Origin: Azospirillum brasilense
GTDB lineage: Bacteria; Pseudomonadota; Alphaproteobacteria; Azospirillales; Azospirillaceae
DNA length: 64,000 nt
NCBI RefSeq assembly: GCF_007827815.1
Contig: NZ_VITH01000009.1
Location: 186,001 to 250,000 of the forward strand
Reading direction: 5' to 3'
The position numbers and the translations under genes were made by a program. Below, one piece after another: positions 16,634 through 25,706 of this stretch (position 1 is the first letter of the stretch; every line of letters starts with the position of its first letter). The notes below the pieces were generated by a model. That model did no database searches and had not been told where the DNA came from. It saw nothing but the letters and a program-made list of their open reading frames with translations.

Positions 16634-16646
16634 CGGAGCGACTCCG

Positions 16647-17525
16647 ATGATGAAGAAGGTTCTCGTTCCCCTGACCGGGCGGCCGCTGGACCGCCGCGCC
16701 ATCGCCACGGCCTTTCTGCTCGCCGACCGCTTCCGCGCCCATGTGGAGGGGTTGAGCGTCATGCCGCAGGTCGAAATCCGCACCTCCGTCGAAAGCGCCG
16801 CGATCCCCAAGGCGCTGGTCGAGCAGCTCATCCGCATCGGGCAGGAGGATCAGGCTCGGGTGGTCGATTCCGCCCACGCGCTGTTCGAGGAGTTCCGCAG
16901 CCGCTTCGCCGCCGCCGAGGCGGACAGCCTGACCGGCGGCGTCGCGGGCGCGGAGGGTCCGACCGCCTCCTGGCAGCAGGCGACCGGCCCGCTGGCCGAG
17001 ACGCTGGCGGAGGAGGCGCGGCTCGCCGATCTGGTGGTGATCGCCCAGACCTCCGATGGCACCAACGCCATGGGTCCGGCCATCGAGGCGACCCTGTTCG
17101 GCTCCGGCCGCCCGCTGCTGCTGGCTCCGGCGGCCGAACCGGCGTCGGTCGGCTCCGCGGTCGCCGTGGCCTGGGACGGCGGGGCGGCCGCCGCGCGGGC
17201 GGTCGCTGCGGCTCTGCCGCTTCTGCAGCGCGCCGGCAAGGCGGTCATCCTGTCGGCCGAGGTCGCCGATCCCGGGCGCGCGTCCGACCCCGACCGCCTG
17301 TCGGCCTACCTCGCCATGCACGGCGTCGCGGTGTCGATCCGCCGGGTCGCGGCGTCGGGCCGCGCGGTCGGGCGGGCCTTGCAGGAGACGGCGGCGGAGG
17401 CCGGCTGCGATCTGCTGGTGATGGGCGCCTACGGCCACAGCCGTGTCCGCGAACGGGTGTGGGGCGGCGTGACGCTCGACGTGCTGCGCGAGCCGCCCAT
17501 CCTTCCCATCTTCATGGCGCACTGA
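16647..17525 (+). CDS. universal stress protein (UspA family)
   Basis: A 292-aa tandem-Usp-like protein. The C-terminal half carries the ATP-binding signature 'MGAYGHSRVRERVWGGVT' (G-2x-G-9x-G-S/T pattern). The N-terminal half keeps the Usp start 'KKVLVPLTGRPLDRRAIATA' but not the signature. It is cytosolic and tightly follows terC. The role within the carboxylate transport locus is unclear. Confidence 0.87.
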   Translation: MMKKVLVPLTGRPLDRRAIATAFLLADRFRAHVEGLSVMPQVEIRTSVESAAIPKALVEQLIRIGQEDQARVVDSAHALFEEFRSRFAAAEADSLTGGVAGAEGPTASWQQATGPLAETLAEEARLADLVVIAQTSDGTNAMGPAIEATLFGSGRPLLLAPAAEPASVGSAVAVAWDGGAAAARAVAAALPLLQRAGKAVILSAEVADPGRASDPDRLSAYLAMHGVAVSIRRVAASGRAVGRALQETAAEAGCDLLVMGAYGHSRVRERVWGGVTLDVLREPPILPIFMAH

Positions 17526-17537
17526 TACATGGATTCG

Positions 17538-17566
17538 TGCCCCCTCTCTCCTCTGGGAGGGGGCAT
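17538..17566 (+). other. strong hairpin between uspA and tctD
   Basis: TGCCCCCTC and GAGGGGGCA are complementary across a short loop, giving a G/C-rich hairpin with no U-tract, 19 nt before the tctD ATG. It could block 3' exonucleases or partly attenuate transcription into the regulator genes. Confidence 0.5.
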
Positions 17567-17584
17567 GAAGGCCGGAGACGGACC

Positions 17585-18259
17585 ATGCGCATACTCGTCG
17601 TCGAGGACACCGAGGATCTGGCCGACGCCATCGTCCACCGGCTGCGCAAGCTGGGCTACGCCGTCGACTGGGCGCCGACCGGGGACGAGGCGGAGGAGCT
17701 GCTGCGCCAGGAGGCGTACCAGCTCGTCCTGCTCGACATCATGCTGCCGGGGGTGGACGGGCAGACCCTGCTGAACCGCCTGCGCCAGCGCCGCGACGCC
17801 ACGCCGGTGCTGGTGATGACCGCCCGCTCCCAGGTGAATGTCCGGGTCGACCTGCTCGACCTCGGCGCCGACGACTTCATCGTGAAGCCCTTCGACCTGC
17901 GGGAGCTGGAGGCCCGCTGCCGCGCCCTGCTGCGCCGCTCGCACGGGCTCGCCTCCTCGCGCACGCAGTTCGGCAATCTGATCTTCGACGCGGCGGCCAA
18001 GAAGGTGCTGGTCGACGGCCGGCCCGTCGATCTGGGGGGCCGCGAGTTCCGCCTGCTGGAGCTGTTCCTCAGCAACCTGAACACCGTCCTGTCCAAGGAG
18101 GATCTGATGGACCGGCTGTTCAGCCTCGACCAGCCGACCGCGCTGAACGCCATCGAGTTGTATGTCTCCCGCCTCCGGCGCAAGCTGGAGGGCGCGTCGG
18201 TGGAGATCCGGACGGTTCGGGGGCTGGGGTATGTGGCGGAAGTGTGTGCCGAAGGCTGA
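17585..18259 (+). CDS. tctD: OmpR-family response regulator, TctD-like
   Basis: A 224-aa regulator. Its receiver domain (1-120) has the acidic pair in 'VVEDTED', the phospho-acceptor Asp in 'LVLLDIMLPGVDG', the Thr switch in 'VMTARS' and Lys in 'IVKPFD'. A winged-helix DNA-binding domain follows (about 128-222, 'NAIELYVSRLRRKL', 'IRTVRGLGYV'). The gene overlaps the kinase start. With the adjacent tctCCBA genes it matches the classical TctD/TctE system that induces carboxylate uptake. Confidence 0.92.
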   Translation: MRILVVEDTEDLADAIVHRLRKLGYAVDWAPTGDEAEELLRQEAYQLVLLDIMLPGVDGQTLLNRLRQRRDATPVLVMTARSQVNVRVDLLDLGADDFIVKPFDLRELEARCRALLRRSHGLASSRTQFGNLIFDAAAKKVLVDGRPVDLGGREFRLLELFLSNLNTVLSKEDLMDRLFSLDQPTALNAIELYVSRLRRKLEGASVEIRTVRGLGYVAEVCAEG

Positions 18260-20786
18260 GGGATTCTCGCTGCGGCGGCGGCTGTTCATCCGGCTGCTCG
18301 GCGTGCTGGCCGTCCTGACCGCCGGGCTGTTCCTGTTCATCAGCGCCTACGCCCAGCGCGCCGCCGACGCCGCCTTCGACCGGCTGCTGATGGCGTCGGC
18401 CCTGTCGATCTCCGACACGGTGCGGGTGGAGGACGGTCGCTTCTCCGTCGACCTGCCCTACTCCTCGCTGGGCATCCTGGCCCAGGCGCGGCGCGACCGC
18501 GTGTTCTACCGGATCACCGCCCCGGACGGCGAACTGGTCACCGGCTACCATGACCTGCCGGTGGCTCCCGCCAAGACTGGGGTCGCCGGCGCGGCCGGCG
18601 GCGAGTCCGCCACGCGGTTCGAGAACGCCAGCTTCCGCGGCATGCCGGTGCGCGTCGCCGTCCTGAAGCGCTTCGCCACGCAGCCGGAGCTTGGCGGCTG
18701 GGTCACCATCGCCGTCGCCCAGACGCGGGAGGAGCGCGGGGCATTGGCCCGCGACATCCTGGCGAACGCCTTCCTGCCCATCGCCTTCACCGTCGTCGCG
18801 GCGGGCGGGCTGATCTGGTTCGGGGTGCGGCAGGCGCTGGCCCCGCTGGGGTCGCTGGAGCGGATGATCCGCGAGCGGCAGCCCCACGACTTCTCCCCCA
18901 TCGCCATGCCGCCGCCGCAGGAGGTCTCCCAGCTCGTCCAGGCGATCAACCAGCTCATGGCCCGGCTCCAATCCAACCTCGACACCATGCAGACCTTCCT
19001 GGCCGACGCCGCCCACCAGATCCGCACGCCGCTGGCCAGCCTGCGCCTGCAGGCCGAACTCGCCATCGACGAGGATGATCCCGACGCGCTCCACCGCATC
19101 GCCCAGCGCGTGCACCGCAACGCGGTGGAGGCCAGCCAGCTGACCAGCCAGCTCCTCAACCACGCCATGGTGATCCACCGCAGCGAGGCGTTGAAGCCGG
19201 AGGACGTCGATCTCGGCGCCCTGCTGGAGCAGGTGTTCCAGCGCGCCCGCGCGGTGGCCGGCGACACGGCGATCCGCCTGGACATCGACCGCGCGGCGGA
19301 GCCGGCCACCGTCCCCGGCGACGCCATCAGCCTGCGCGAGGCGCTGACCAATTTGCTGGACAACGCGGTGAAGTACGCCGGCCCGTCCGGCCCCATCGAC
19401 CTGACGCTGACCCCGCGGCCGGCCGGGCGCGGCCTGCGCGTGGAGATCGCCGACCGCGGCCCCGGCGTGCCGGACGCCGAGAAGCGCCGCGTGCTGGAGC
19501 GGTTCGGGCGCGGCAGCTCCGCCGCCGGGGTGGCGGGCAGCGGGCTCGGCCTCGCCATCGTCACCTCGGTGGTGGAGGCGCACGGGGCGGCCTTCACGCT
19601 GCTCGACCGTCCCGGCGGCGGGCTGGTCGCGCGCATCGACTTCCCGGAGGTGGGCGGCACCACCCCGGCGGGCGGAGGAGGGGCCGCGCGGGCGCTGCTT
19701 CCCCTGCTGGTCCTCTGCGCCCTGCTGTGGTCCCCCTGGGCGCCGTCCGCGCAGGCGGCGCAATTGCTCACCTACCCGGCCCCCGGCGGCGAACGGGAGC
19801 GGCTGCGCATCCATTCCGCCACCGACCGGCAGGCCATCGAGCCGCTGGTCCTCGACTTCCAGCAGCTCCGCCCCGACGTCACCATCGAGTACAAGGACAT
19901 GGACACCGCCGACCTCTACGCCGAGGCGGTCGCCGCGCCGGCCAAGGGGGCGGCGACCAATGGTGCGACGGCGGAGACGCCCGACCTGCTCATCAGCTCC
20001 GCCTCCGACCTGCAGGTGAAGCTGGTCAACGACGGTTACACCCAGCCCCACCGCTCCGCCCTGACGGATGCCCTGCCGGACTGGGCGAACTGGCGGGACG
20101 AGGCCTTCGGCTTTACCTTCGAGCCGGCGGTGATCGCTTACAACCGCGACCGTCTGCCGGACACGGAGGTGCCGCGCACGCGCCCGGCGCTGATCCGGCT
20201 GCTGCGCGACGACCCGGTGCGCTTCGGCCGGCGCGTCGCCACCTACGACACCGCCACCAGCGGCATCGGCTATCTGCTGGCCGCCCACGACGCCCTGCTG
20301 TTCGGCCAGTACTGGCAGCTCGTCGCGGTTATGGGCAACGCCCAGGCACGGCTGGCCTGCTGCTCCGGCGACATCCTCGACCTGGTGGAGCGCGGCGAGG
20401 TGCTGATCGCCTACAACGTCCTCGGCTCCTATGCGCGGGCGCGGGCCGCCGCCGGGGCGCCCATCGGCATCGTGGTGCCGGAGGACTACACGCTGGTCAT
20501 CTCCCGCGTCGCGGTGATCCCCCGGACGGCGCCCCGCCCGCAGCTCGCCGGGGAATTCATCGACTATCTGCTGTCGCCGCGCGGGCAGGAGGTGGTGGCC
20601 GACCGCTCCGCCCTCTACGCCATCTCCTCCGGCATCAAGCGGGAGGCGTCGGCGTCGGGCCTGCGCTCCAGCACGGCGGCACCGCTGCACCCCATCGCCC
20701 TCAGCCCGGCCCTGCTGGTCTTCCTCGACCGGCTAAAGCGGGAGCGCTTCCTCCAGCAATGGCAGTCGGCGATCTTGCTGCCCTGA
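18231..20786 (+). CDS. TctE-like sensor kinase fused to a solute-binding domain
   Basis: An 851-aa protein. The N-terminal half is a TctE-type histidine kinase: a membrane helix at about 22-42, a periplasmic sensor domain, a second helix at about 180-200, HAMP, 'ADAAHQIRTPLASLRLQ' with the phospho-acceptor His, then 'NLLDNAVKYA', 'DRGPGVP' and 'GSGLGLAIV' of the ATPase. It does not stop at 'VARIDFPEVGG' where TctE proteins usually end. A signal-peptide-like segment (ALLPLLVLCALLWSPWAPSA, then QA) follows near residue 487. Next is a complete solute-binding domain ('LRIHSATDRQAIEPLVLDFQ', 'TFEPAVIAYNRD', 'ATSGIGYLL', 'VPEDYTLVISRVAVIPRTA'). It starts at 18231 or at GTG 18246, overlapping tctD. 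Confidence 0.88.
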   Translation: MWRKCVPKAEGFSLRRRLFIRLLGVLAVLTAGLFLFISAYAQRAADAAFDRLLMASALSISDTVRVEDGRFSVDLPYSSLGILAQARRDRVFYRITAPDGELVTGYHDLPVAPAKTGVAGAAGGESATRFENASFRGMPVRVAVLKRFATQPELGGWVTIAVAQTREERGALARDILANAFLPIAFTVVAAGGLIWFGVRQALAPLGSLERMIRERQPHDFSPIAMPPPQEVSQLVQAINQLMARLQSNLDTMQTFLADAAHQIRTPLASLRLQAELAIDEDDPDALHRIAQRVHRNAVEASQLTSQLLNHAMVIHRSEALKPEDVDLGALLEQVFQRARAVAGDTAIRLDIDRAAEPATVPGDAISLREALTNLLDNAVKYAGPSGPIDLTLTPRPAGRGLRVEIADRGPGVPDAEKRRVLERFGRGSSAAGVAGSGLGLAIVTSVVEAHGAAFTLLDRPGGGLVARIDFPEVGGTTPAGGGGAARALLPLLVLCALLWSPWAPSAQAAQLLTYPAPGGERERLRIHSATDRQAIEPLVLDFQQLRPDVTIEYKDMDTADLYAEAVAAPAKGAATNGATAETPDLLISSASDLQVKLVNDGYTQPHRSALTDALPDWANWRDEAFGFTFEPAVIAYNRDRLPDTEVPRTRPALIRLLRDDPVRFGRRVATYDTATSGIGYLLAAHDALLFGQYWQLVAVMGNAQARLACCSGDILDLVERGEVLIAYNVLGSYARARAAAGAPIGIVVPEDYTLVISRVAVIPRTAPRPQLAGEFIDYLLSPRGQEVVADRSALYAISSGIKREASASGLRSSTAAPLHPIALSPALLVFLDRLKRERFLQQWQSAILLP

Positions 20787-20826
20787 GCCGGCGGCGAAGG
20801 GCGGGAGAGCGGCGGCGACGGCGCTC

Positions 20827-21213
20827 TCAATCGGTGTCCGTCGGCCGCTCCAGCCGGTCGAGAAGCTCGTCCCGCCCGGCGCGAGTCAGGTCGAGCGGCA
20901 GCGCCGTCCCGGCGGAGAGGCTGACGCTGTCCCCGGCCCCCGCCAGCCCGCGCAGCCGCTCCAGCAGCCGGTCGGCCCGCTCCGCCAGCCGGGCGCGGAC
21001 GGCGAGGTCCAACGTCGCGGTGATGGCCCCCGGCAGCGCCAGCACCAGCGCGGCGACGGCGGCGTAATCGGCGAGATCGCCGCGCTGCGTCCCCGCCGCC
21101 GCCGGCGCCCCCCGCCGCTCCGGCACGGCACCGAGCGCCTCCGCGAAGAAAGCCTCCAACTCGATGGCGAGAGCGCCGGCATTGGGGCCGGCGATGTGGA
21201 TGGTGACGGTCAT
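20827..21213 (-). CDS. small EACC1-like companion of the CHAT-STAND protein
   Basis: A 128-aa protein. An N-terminal beta-strand-like start (MTVTIHIAGPNAGALAIELE) leads to an Arg/Gly-rich linker, a hydrophobic helix (AAVAALVLALPGAITATLDL) and a final 'DSVSLSAGTALPLDLTRAG' segment. This order and size resemble the effector-associated constant components (EACC1) described in ternary conflict systems with caspase-like, CHAT or trypsin effectors and STAND NTPases. The match is by architecture only. Its ATG overlaps the TGA of the CHAT gene (ATGA), so the two are made together. It is convergent with the kinase gene. Confidence 0.6.
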   Translation of the reverse strand: MTVTIHIAGPNAGALAIELEAFFAEALGAVPERRGAPAAAGTQRGDLADYAAVAALVLALPGAITATLDLAVRARLAERADRLLERLRGLAGAGDSVSLSAGTALPLDLTRAGRDELLDRLERPTDTD

Positions 21214-24200
21214 GGTGCGGCCTTTCGAATCTCTGCCTGAAGTGTACGGACATGGGCGAGTCCGTCGGCATCCTTGAGCTTGGCGTAAGCCCCCTCCGCC
21301 TCGTCGAGCACGCGCAGGGCCTCGTCGGTTTTTCCATCCATCGCCAGAACTTGGCCGTGCAACGCCCCGACCGGCCCGATGAAATCGACCCGCCCCAGCT
21401 TTCGGCTATGGGCGTAGCTCTCCGCCAACTCGTCGGCGATCATACCGGCCTCCCCGTTGTACAGCCCTCCCCGCTCCAAGCGAAGGGAAGCGCAGGAGAA
21501 GCGGATATGGGCAAGACTATCCATATCCCAAAGCCGCTGGGCGACCGGCAAGCGTTCTTCCAGATGAATGCGCAGAGCCTCGTCTATTTCCCCACGGTTG
21601 GTCAGGATATCAGCGATTCTTCCCATAGTAATGGCACATGACCGCACGTCACCCAGAAGCTTGAATACCGGCAGCTCTTCCTCGCGTCGGATGCGCAGAG
21701 CTTCGTCTATCTCGCCACGGCTGGTCAGGATGTCGGCGATCTTACTCATGGTAATGGCACATGACCGCACGTCGCCCAGACGCTTGAATACCGGCAGCTC
21801 TTCCTCGCGTCGGATGCGCAAAGCTTCGTCTATCTCGCCACGGCTGGTCAGGATATCGGCAATCTTACTCATGGTAATGGCACATGACCGAACGTCACCC
21901 AGACGCTCGAACACCGGTAGTTCCTCCTCGCGCCGGATGCGCAGAGCCTCGTTCGTCTCGCCGCGGCCGGTCAGGATATCGGCAATCTTGCTCATGGTAA
22001 TGGCGCGCTCTCGCACATTACCCAGACGCTCGAATACCGGTAGTTCTTCTTCGCGTCGGATGCGCAGAGCTTCGTCAATCTCGCCACAGCGGGTAAGAAT
22101 GTCGGCGATACGGCCCATGGTGATGGCGCGGTCTCCCACATATCCCAGACGCTCGAAAACCGGTAATTGCTCCTCACGCAGGATGCGCAGAGCTTCGTCC
22201 GTCTCGCCACGGCTGGTCAGGATGTCGGAGATCTTGCCCATAGTAACGGCGCGCGACCGCACATCGCCCAGACGCTCATAAACCAGCAGTTCCTCTTCGC
22301 GCCGGATGCGCAAAGCTTCGTCCTTCTCACCGCGAATAGTCAGGATGTCGGCAATCTGGCCCATGGCAATAGCACGCGAGCGCACATCGCCCAGACGTTC
22401 AAAGATCGGCAGTTGCTCTTCGTATCGGATGCTCAGTGCTTTATTGATCTCCCCTCGACCGACCAAGATGTCGGCGATCCGGCCCATTGTAGCGGCATAC
22501 TCACGCACATCTCCCAGATACTCGTAAACCGGCAACTGCTCCTCGCGCCGAATGCGAAGAGCTTCATCCATCTCGCCCCGCTCGGTCAGAACGTCAGCGA
22601 TCCGGCCCATGGTGACAGCGCGCGACCGTACGTCGCCCAAACGTTCGAATACCGGTAACTCTACCTCACGCCGGATGCGCAAAGCCTCGTCCACTTCGCC
22701 ACGGTCAGTCAGGATGTCGGCGATCCGGCCCATGATGGCAGCGCGCGACCGCGCATCGTCCAGCGATCCGAAGCGCTGCACGGCGTCCCGAAGCAGACCC
22801 TCCGCTTTCTCCACATGCCCGGTCTGAATCAGGCGGTTCGCCCAATTAACCAACACCATCGCATCCGTGCGCGGGTCGGCGCCGGCCATCCCCGTCGCCC
22901 GCGCGAGAAAATTTTCTTGATATTCAACTTTTCCGAGACGTTCGGCGCACTCCACGCCGAGCCGCAGCAGCGGCAGGCTGGGTGGGGCTCCCATGTGGTC
23001 CAGTTGCCCGATCGCCTGCTCGACCAACTGCCACGCCTGCTCTGCCTCGCGAATCCCGTTGAACAGGTACCGCCCCCCCTCATGAGCCGCCGTGTCCAGG
23101 ATGCCCGCTGGCCCACCCGCGAGCAACGCCAGCCGGGCCAATTCCACGGCGCGCGGATCGAACGGCAGATCGCCATCCCCATCGACCCAGGCCGCGTGCA
23201 GCGGCCCCACCACCGCCGCCGCGAGATGCGCCTGATCCCCCTCCGACAGCCCGGGCGCCAGCGGGCGGGCCAGCGGGTTGACCGCGCTGTCCGCCCCCGC
23301 CCCGCCATAGCGGTCGAGCAGCCCCAGCCCGTGCAGCCGCTCCACCGCCGCGCGCGGGTTGGCGACCGTGGCGGCGGTGCCCGCCGCCTCCAGGACCGTG
23401 CGGGGGACCGGACGCTCGAACAGCGCCGCGGCGGCGAACTGGCGGGCTTCGCTCGGGGTCAGCATGGCGCGGCAGGCGCCCAGCGACACGCGGTCGAAGA
23501 ACTCCTTGGCGGCGCTGTCCCCCTCCGGCACGGCGCCGCTGTCCAGATAGCCCTCCACCGCCGCCACCGCCCGCTCCGCCGCGGCCCGGGCGGCGGCAGG
23601 GTCGGCGATGTCCAGCAGCGGGCGGGTCAGGATTTCCTGCAATCCCGGATTGCCGCCCGCCACCGCGCGAATCCGCTGTTCCAGCGCGTCCAGCGCGGGG
23701 TCCTTCCCGGCGGGGCGCTCCTTGTGCCTGATGCGGACGGCGGCGCGCATCTGCTTGGTGCGCTGCGCCTCGTCCATCGGCGGCAGCGGGACCGCCGTCA
23801 GGCTCGCCGCCAGATCCTTGCCGGTCGCGTCGCCCAGAGCGAAACTGTAGCGGCTGGTGATCAGCAACCGCGATTTGGTGGCCCGCCCGGTCTCGCGGAA
23901 GGCGCCGACGATGGCCGCCATGACCGCCGCCGCCTCCGGCGTGCGGAAGGGCGTCGCGGCCTCGTCCGTCCGGGGGTCGGCGAGGCATCGCTCCAGATCG
24001 TCCACGATCAGCAGCACCGGGCGCGTTCCGCCATGCCCGCTAAAGTCATTCTTCAACAGTTTCCGGATGACCGGCTTCAGCGCGGCGGGCGAGCGGAGGA
24101 TGTCCGCCTCATGGGCGTCCAGAACGCCTTGCTGGGCGTCCTCCGGCAGGGCGTCGACCAGCGCGCGGAGCACCGCGTGGGCGTCGTAGCGTTCGAACAG

Positions 24201-25505
24201 GACGGCCACCGCGTGGGTGTCCTTCAGCCGGTCGGCGATGCGCTCCGCGAGGCTCGACTTGCCGAGGTTGCCCATGCCCTGGATCAGCAGGCCGGTGGCG
24301 CCGCCCGCCCAGGCCCGGAACGCCGCCTGGATGGAGCGGCGGCGGCCGACGAACTGCTCCGGGGTCGCGACCTTGACCCGCTCCTCCTTGTCGAGATAGG
24401 CGCCGGCCTTGCGTTCCGGAAAGGCCCGCGTGTCCAGGGCGGGATCGCACAGCGCCCCGCCGCCGCCCGGCCCGAGCCAGACGCGCGCCAGATGCCAGTG
24501 GCTGCCCTGGGTCCGGTCCCTCCGATGGTCGGCCAGCACGCCGCGCCGGGCCACGGCGGCGGCGTGGACAACGCTCTGCCCGCCGGCCAGTTCGCCGTAG
24601 AACAGGGCGGCGAAGCGGGTGGCGTCCAGATCGTGGACCGAGCCATCCCACCCCAGCGCGTTGGGCACCCCGCTCTGCACCAGCGCCTGAACGAAGGACC
24701 CGGCGCCGCCCGCCGCCTGCTCCGCGGTGCGGCAAGCCGACAGGAAGACCAGCTTCGGGCGGTGCCGCGAATCGCCCAGGATTCCGCACAGGTCGCCGGG
24801 GGACACCCGGTGCAGCCCGCCCTCCGGGGTTTCCAGCGCCAGGAACGGCTCCGCTTCCCCCACGTCGCCGTGGCCGGTGAGGTGAAGCACGTCCCAGCGG
24901 GCCGATTGCCGCAGGCGCCGCCGCAACCCCTCCAGACTGCCGCTCTCCTCCACCGACAGATGGGCGCCAAGCCCCTGCGTGGCCTCCAGGAAGGCCAGCT
25001 CCTCCCGCTCGTAATCGAGAACCTTCTGCCCCTCGACCTCCGCCGCCATGAACAGGGCGGCGATGTCGCCGAACGCCGGGGGATCTCCGCTCCCCGCCAC
25101 CGCCGCGCCGCCCAGCCGGCGGGCGACGAGGAACAGCCGCCGCGCGTCCTCCGCCAGGAAGAAGCCCTGGTGGGTCAGCAACTCCCACGGCACGTCGAGC
25201 AACGCCCGGGCGCCCTCGTCCGGCGCGCCGGAGGCGAGGACCTCCAGCGTGACCGGGCCGGTGCTGCCCTCGATGCATGCGTCCAGCCAACGGTCGCCGC
25301 CGTTCAAAAAGGCGGCGATCTCCCGACCGATAGCCGGCAGCCCGTCCGGGTCGCGCGTCCGCACCAGCGTGCCGTAGGCGCGCGACCAGCCGGTCAACCG
25401 GGCGAGGCCCGCCGGTCCGAAGGGCCGGACCACGGTGCGGCCGCCGGGGGCGGCGTCGACGCACAGCAGCCCATCCCCCGACATCTGAACGCGCAAATCC
25501 GCCAT
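21210..25505 (-). CDS. CHAT protease - STAND NTPase - TPR protein
   Basis: A 1431-aa multidomain protein. Residues about 90-345 form a caspase-like CHAT domain with the catalytic pair His212 ('LHLTGHGD') and Cys258 ('LVFLSACRTAEQ'). A STAND (NB-ARC/NACHT-like) NTPase follows: P-loop 'GMGNLGKSS' (410-418), Walker B 'VLLIVDDLE' (497-505) and sensor 'LLITSRYS' (about 547). Then comes a winged-helix/helical region and, from about residue 900, TPRs including ten near-identical 41-residue copies. The start MADLRVQM has GAAGG upstream. The layout is that of NLR-like immune sensors: TPRs sense, the NTPase oligomerises, CHAT cleaves. It is coupled to the EACC1-like gene. Repeat DNA is visibly less GC-rich than its surroundings. 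Confidence 0.9.
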   Translation of the reverse strand: MADLRVQMSGDGLLCVDAAPGGRTVVRPFGPAGLARLTGWSRAYGTLVRTRDPDGLPAIGREIAAFLNGGDRWLDACIEGSTGPVTLEVLASGAPDEGARALLDVPWELLTHQGFFLAEDARRLFLVARRLGGAAVAGSGDPPAFGDIAALFMAAEVEGQKVLDYEREELAFLEATQGLGAHLSVEESGSLEGLRRRLRQSARWDVLHLTGHGDVGEAEPFLALETPEGGLHRVSPGDLCGILGDSRHRPKLVFLSACRTAEQAAGGAGSFVQALVQSGVPNALGWDGSVHDLDATRFAALFYGELAGGQSVVHAAAVARRGVLADHRRDRTQGSHWHLARVWLGPGGGGALCDPALDTRAFPERKAGAYLDKEERVKVATPEQFVGRRRSIQAAFRAWAGGATGLLIQGMGNLGKSSLAERIADRLKDTHAVAVLFERYDAHAVLRALVDALPEDAQQGVLDAHEADILRSPAALKPVIRKLLKNDFSGHGGTRPVLLIVDDLERCLADPRTDEAATPFRTPEAAAVMAAIVGAFRETGRATKSRLLITSRYSFALGDATGKDLAASLTAVPLPPMDEAQRTKQMRAAVRIRHKERPAGKDPALDALEQRIRAVAGGNPGLQEILTRPLLDIADPAAARAAAERAVAAVEGYLDSGAVPEGDSAAKEFFDRVSLGACRAMLTPSEARQFAAAALFERPVPRTVLEAAGTAATVANPRAAVERLHGLGLLDRYGGAGADSAVNPLARPLAPGLSEGDQAHLAAAVVGPLHAAWVDGDGDLPFDPRAVELARLALLAGGPAGILDTAAHEGGRYLFNGIREAEQAWQLVEQAIGQLDHMGAPPSLPLLRLGVECAERLGKVEYQENFLARATGMAGADPRTDAMVLVNWANRLIQTGHVEKAEGLLRDAVQRFGSLDDARSRAAIMGRIADILTDRGEVDEALRIRREVELPVFERLGDVRSRAVTMGRIADVLTERGEMDEALRIRREEQLPVYEYLGDVREYAATMGRIADILVGRGEINKALSIRYEEQLPIFERLGDVRSRAIAMGQIADILTIRGEKDEALRIRREEELLVYERLGDVRSRAVTMGKISDILTSRGETDEALRILREEQLPVFERLGYVGDRAITMGRIADILTRCGEIDEALRIRREEELPVFERLGNVRERAITMSKIADILTGRGETNEALRIRREEELPVFERLGDVRSCAITMSKIADILTSRGEIDEALRIRREEELPVFKRLGDVRSCAITMSKIADILTSRGEIDEALRIRREEELPVFKLLGDVRSCAITMGRIADILTNRGEIDEALRIHLEERLPVAQRLWDMDSLAHIRFSCASLRLERGGLYNGEAGMIADELAESYAHSRKLGRVDFIGPVGALHGQVLAMDGKTDEALRVLDEAEGAYAKLKDADGLAHVRTLQAEIRKAAP
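21513..22742 (-). repeat. ten tandem 123-bp coding repeats (41-aa TPR units)
   Basis: The block is exactly 10 x 123 bp. Each unit reads like 'A.TMGRIADILT.RGE.DEAL' then 'RIRREEELPVFERLGDVRSR'. Units 7-9 (roughly 21640-22010) differ at only a few residues. Variation between units concentrates at a few positions. Such high identity implies recent duplication or gene conversion within the array. Confidence 0.93.
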
Positions 25506-25635
25506 GCAACCACCGCCTTCTGCGGGAAACCGTTCCGAGCGGCAAATCCTATGGGCATTCGCGCCAAATGCAAAACCACTTTTCGGCATCTTGGCGCGGC
25601 AGCCATACCGTGATGGAACGCCCCTCTCCCAGCCG

Positions 25636-25651
25636 TTTGCGGATTCGCAAA
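25636..25651. promoter_or_regulatory. inverted repeat in the CHAT/ccoG divergent region
   Basis: TTTGCG and CGCAAA flank a 4-bp centre (GATT), forming a perfect 6+6 inverted repeat about 55 nt before the ccoG ATG and 130 nt before the CHAT gene ATG on the other strand. No named regulator fits with confidence. Confidence 0.35.
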
Positions 25652-25706
25652 GGCGCCGCCGCACCGTCCCGCTAGCCTGCGGGGACGGGCCGAACCACGG
25701 ACGAGC

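Noticed and set aside
14357..16837. Long open frame antisense to tctA/terC
   Set aside because: Low-complexity His/Gln/Arg/Asp-rich translation with no domain, explained by GC3 bias opposite real genes. The same applies to antisense frames at 18120-20690, 31733-34711 and 54122-57040.
21513..22742. Regular repeats that could suggest a CRISPR array or minisatellite
   Set aside because: Units are 123 bp with no unique spacers and stay in one reading frame as 41-residue TPRs.
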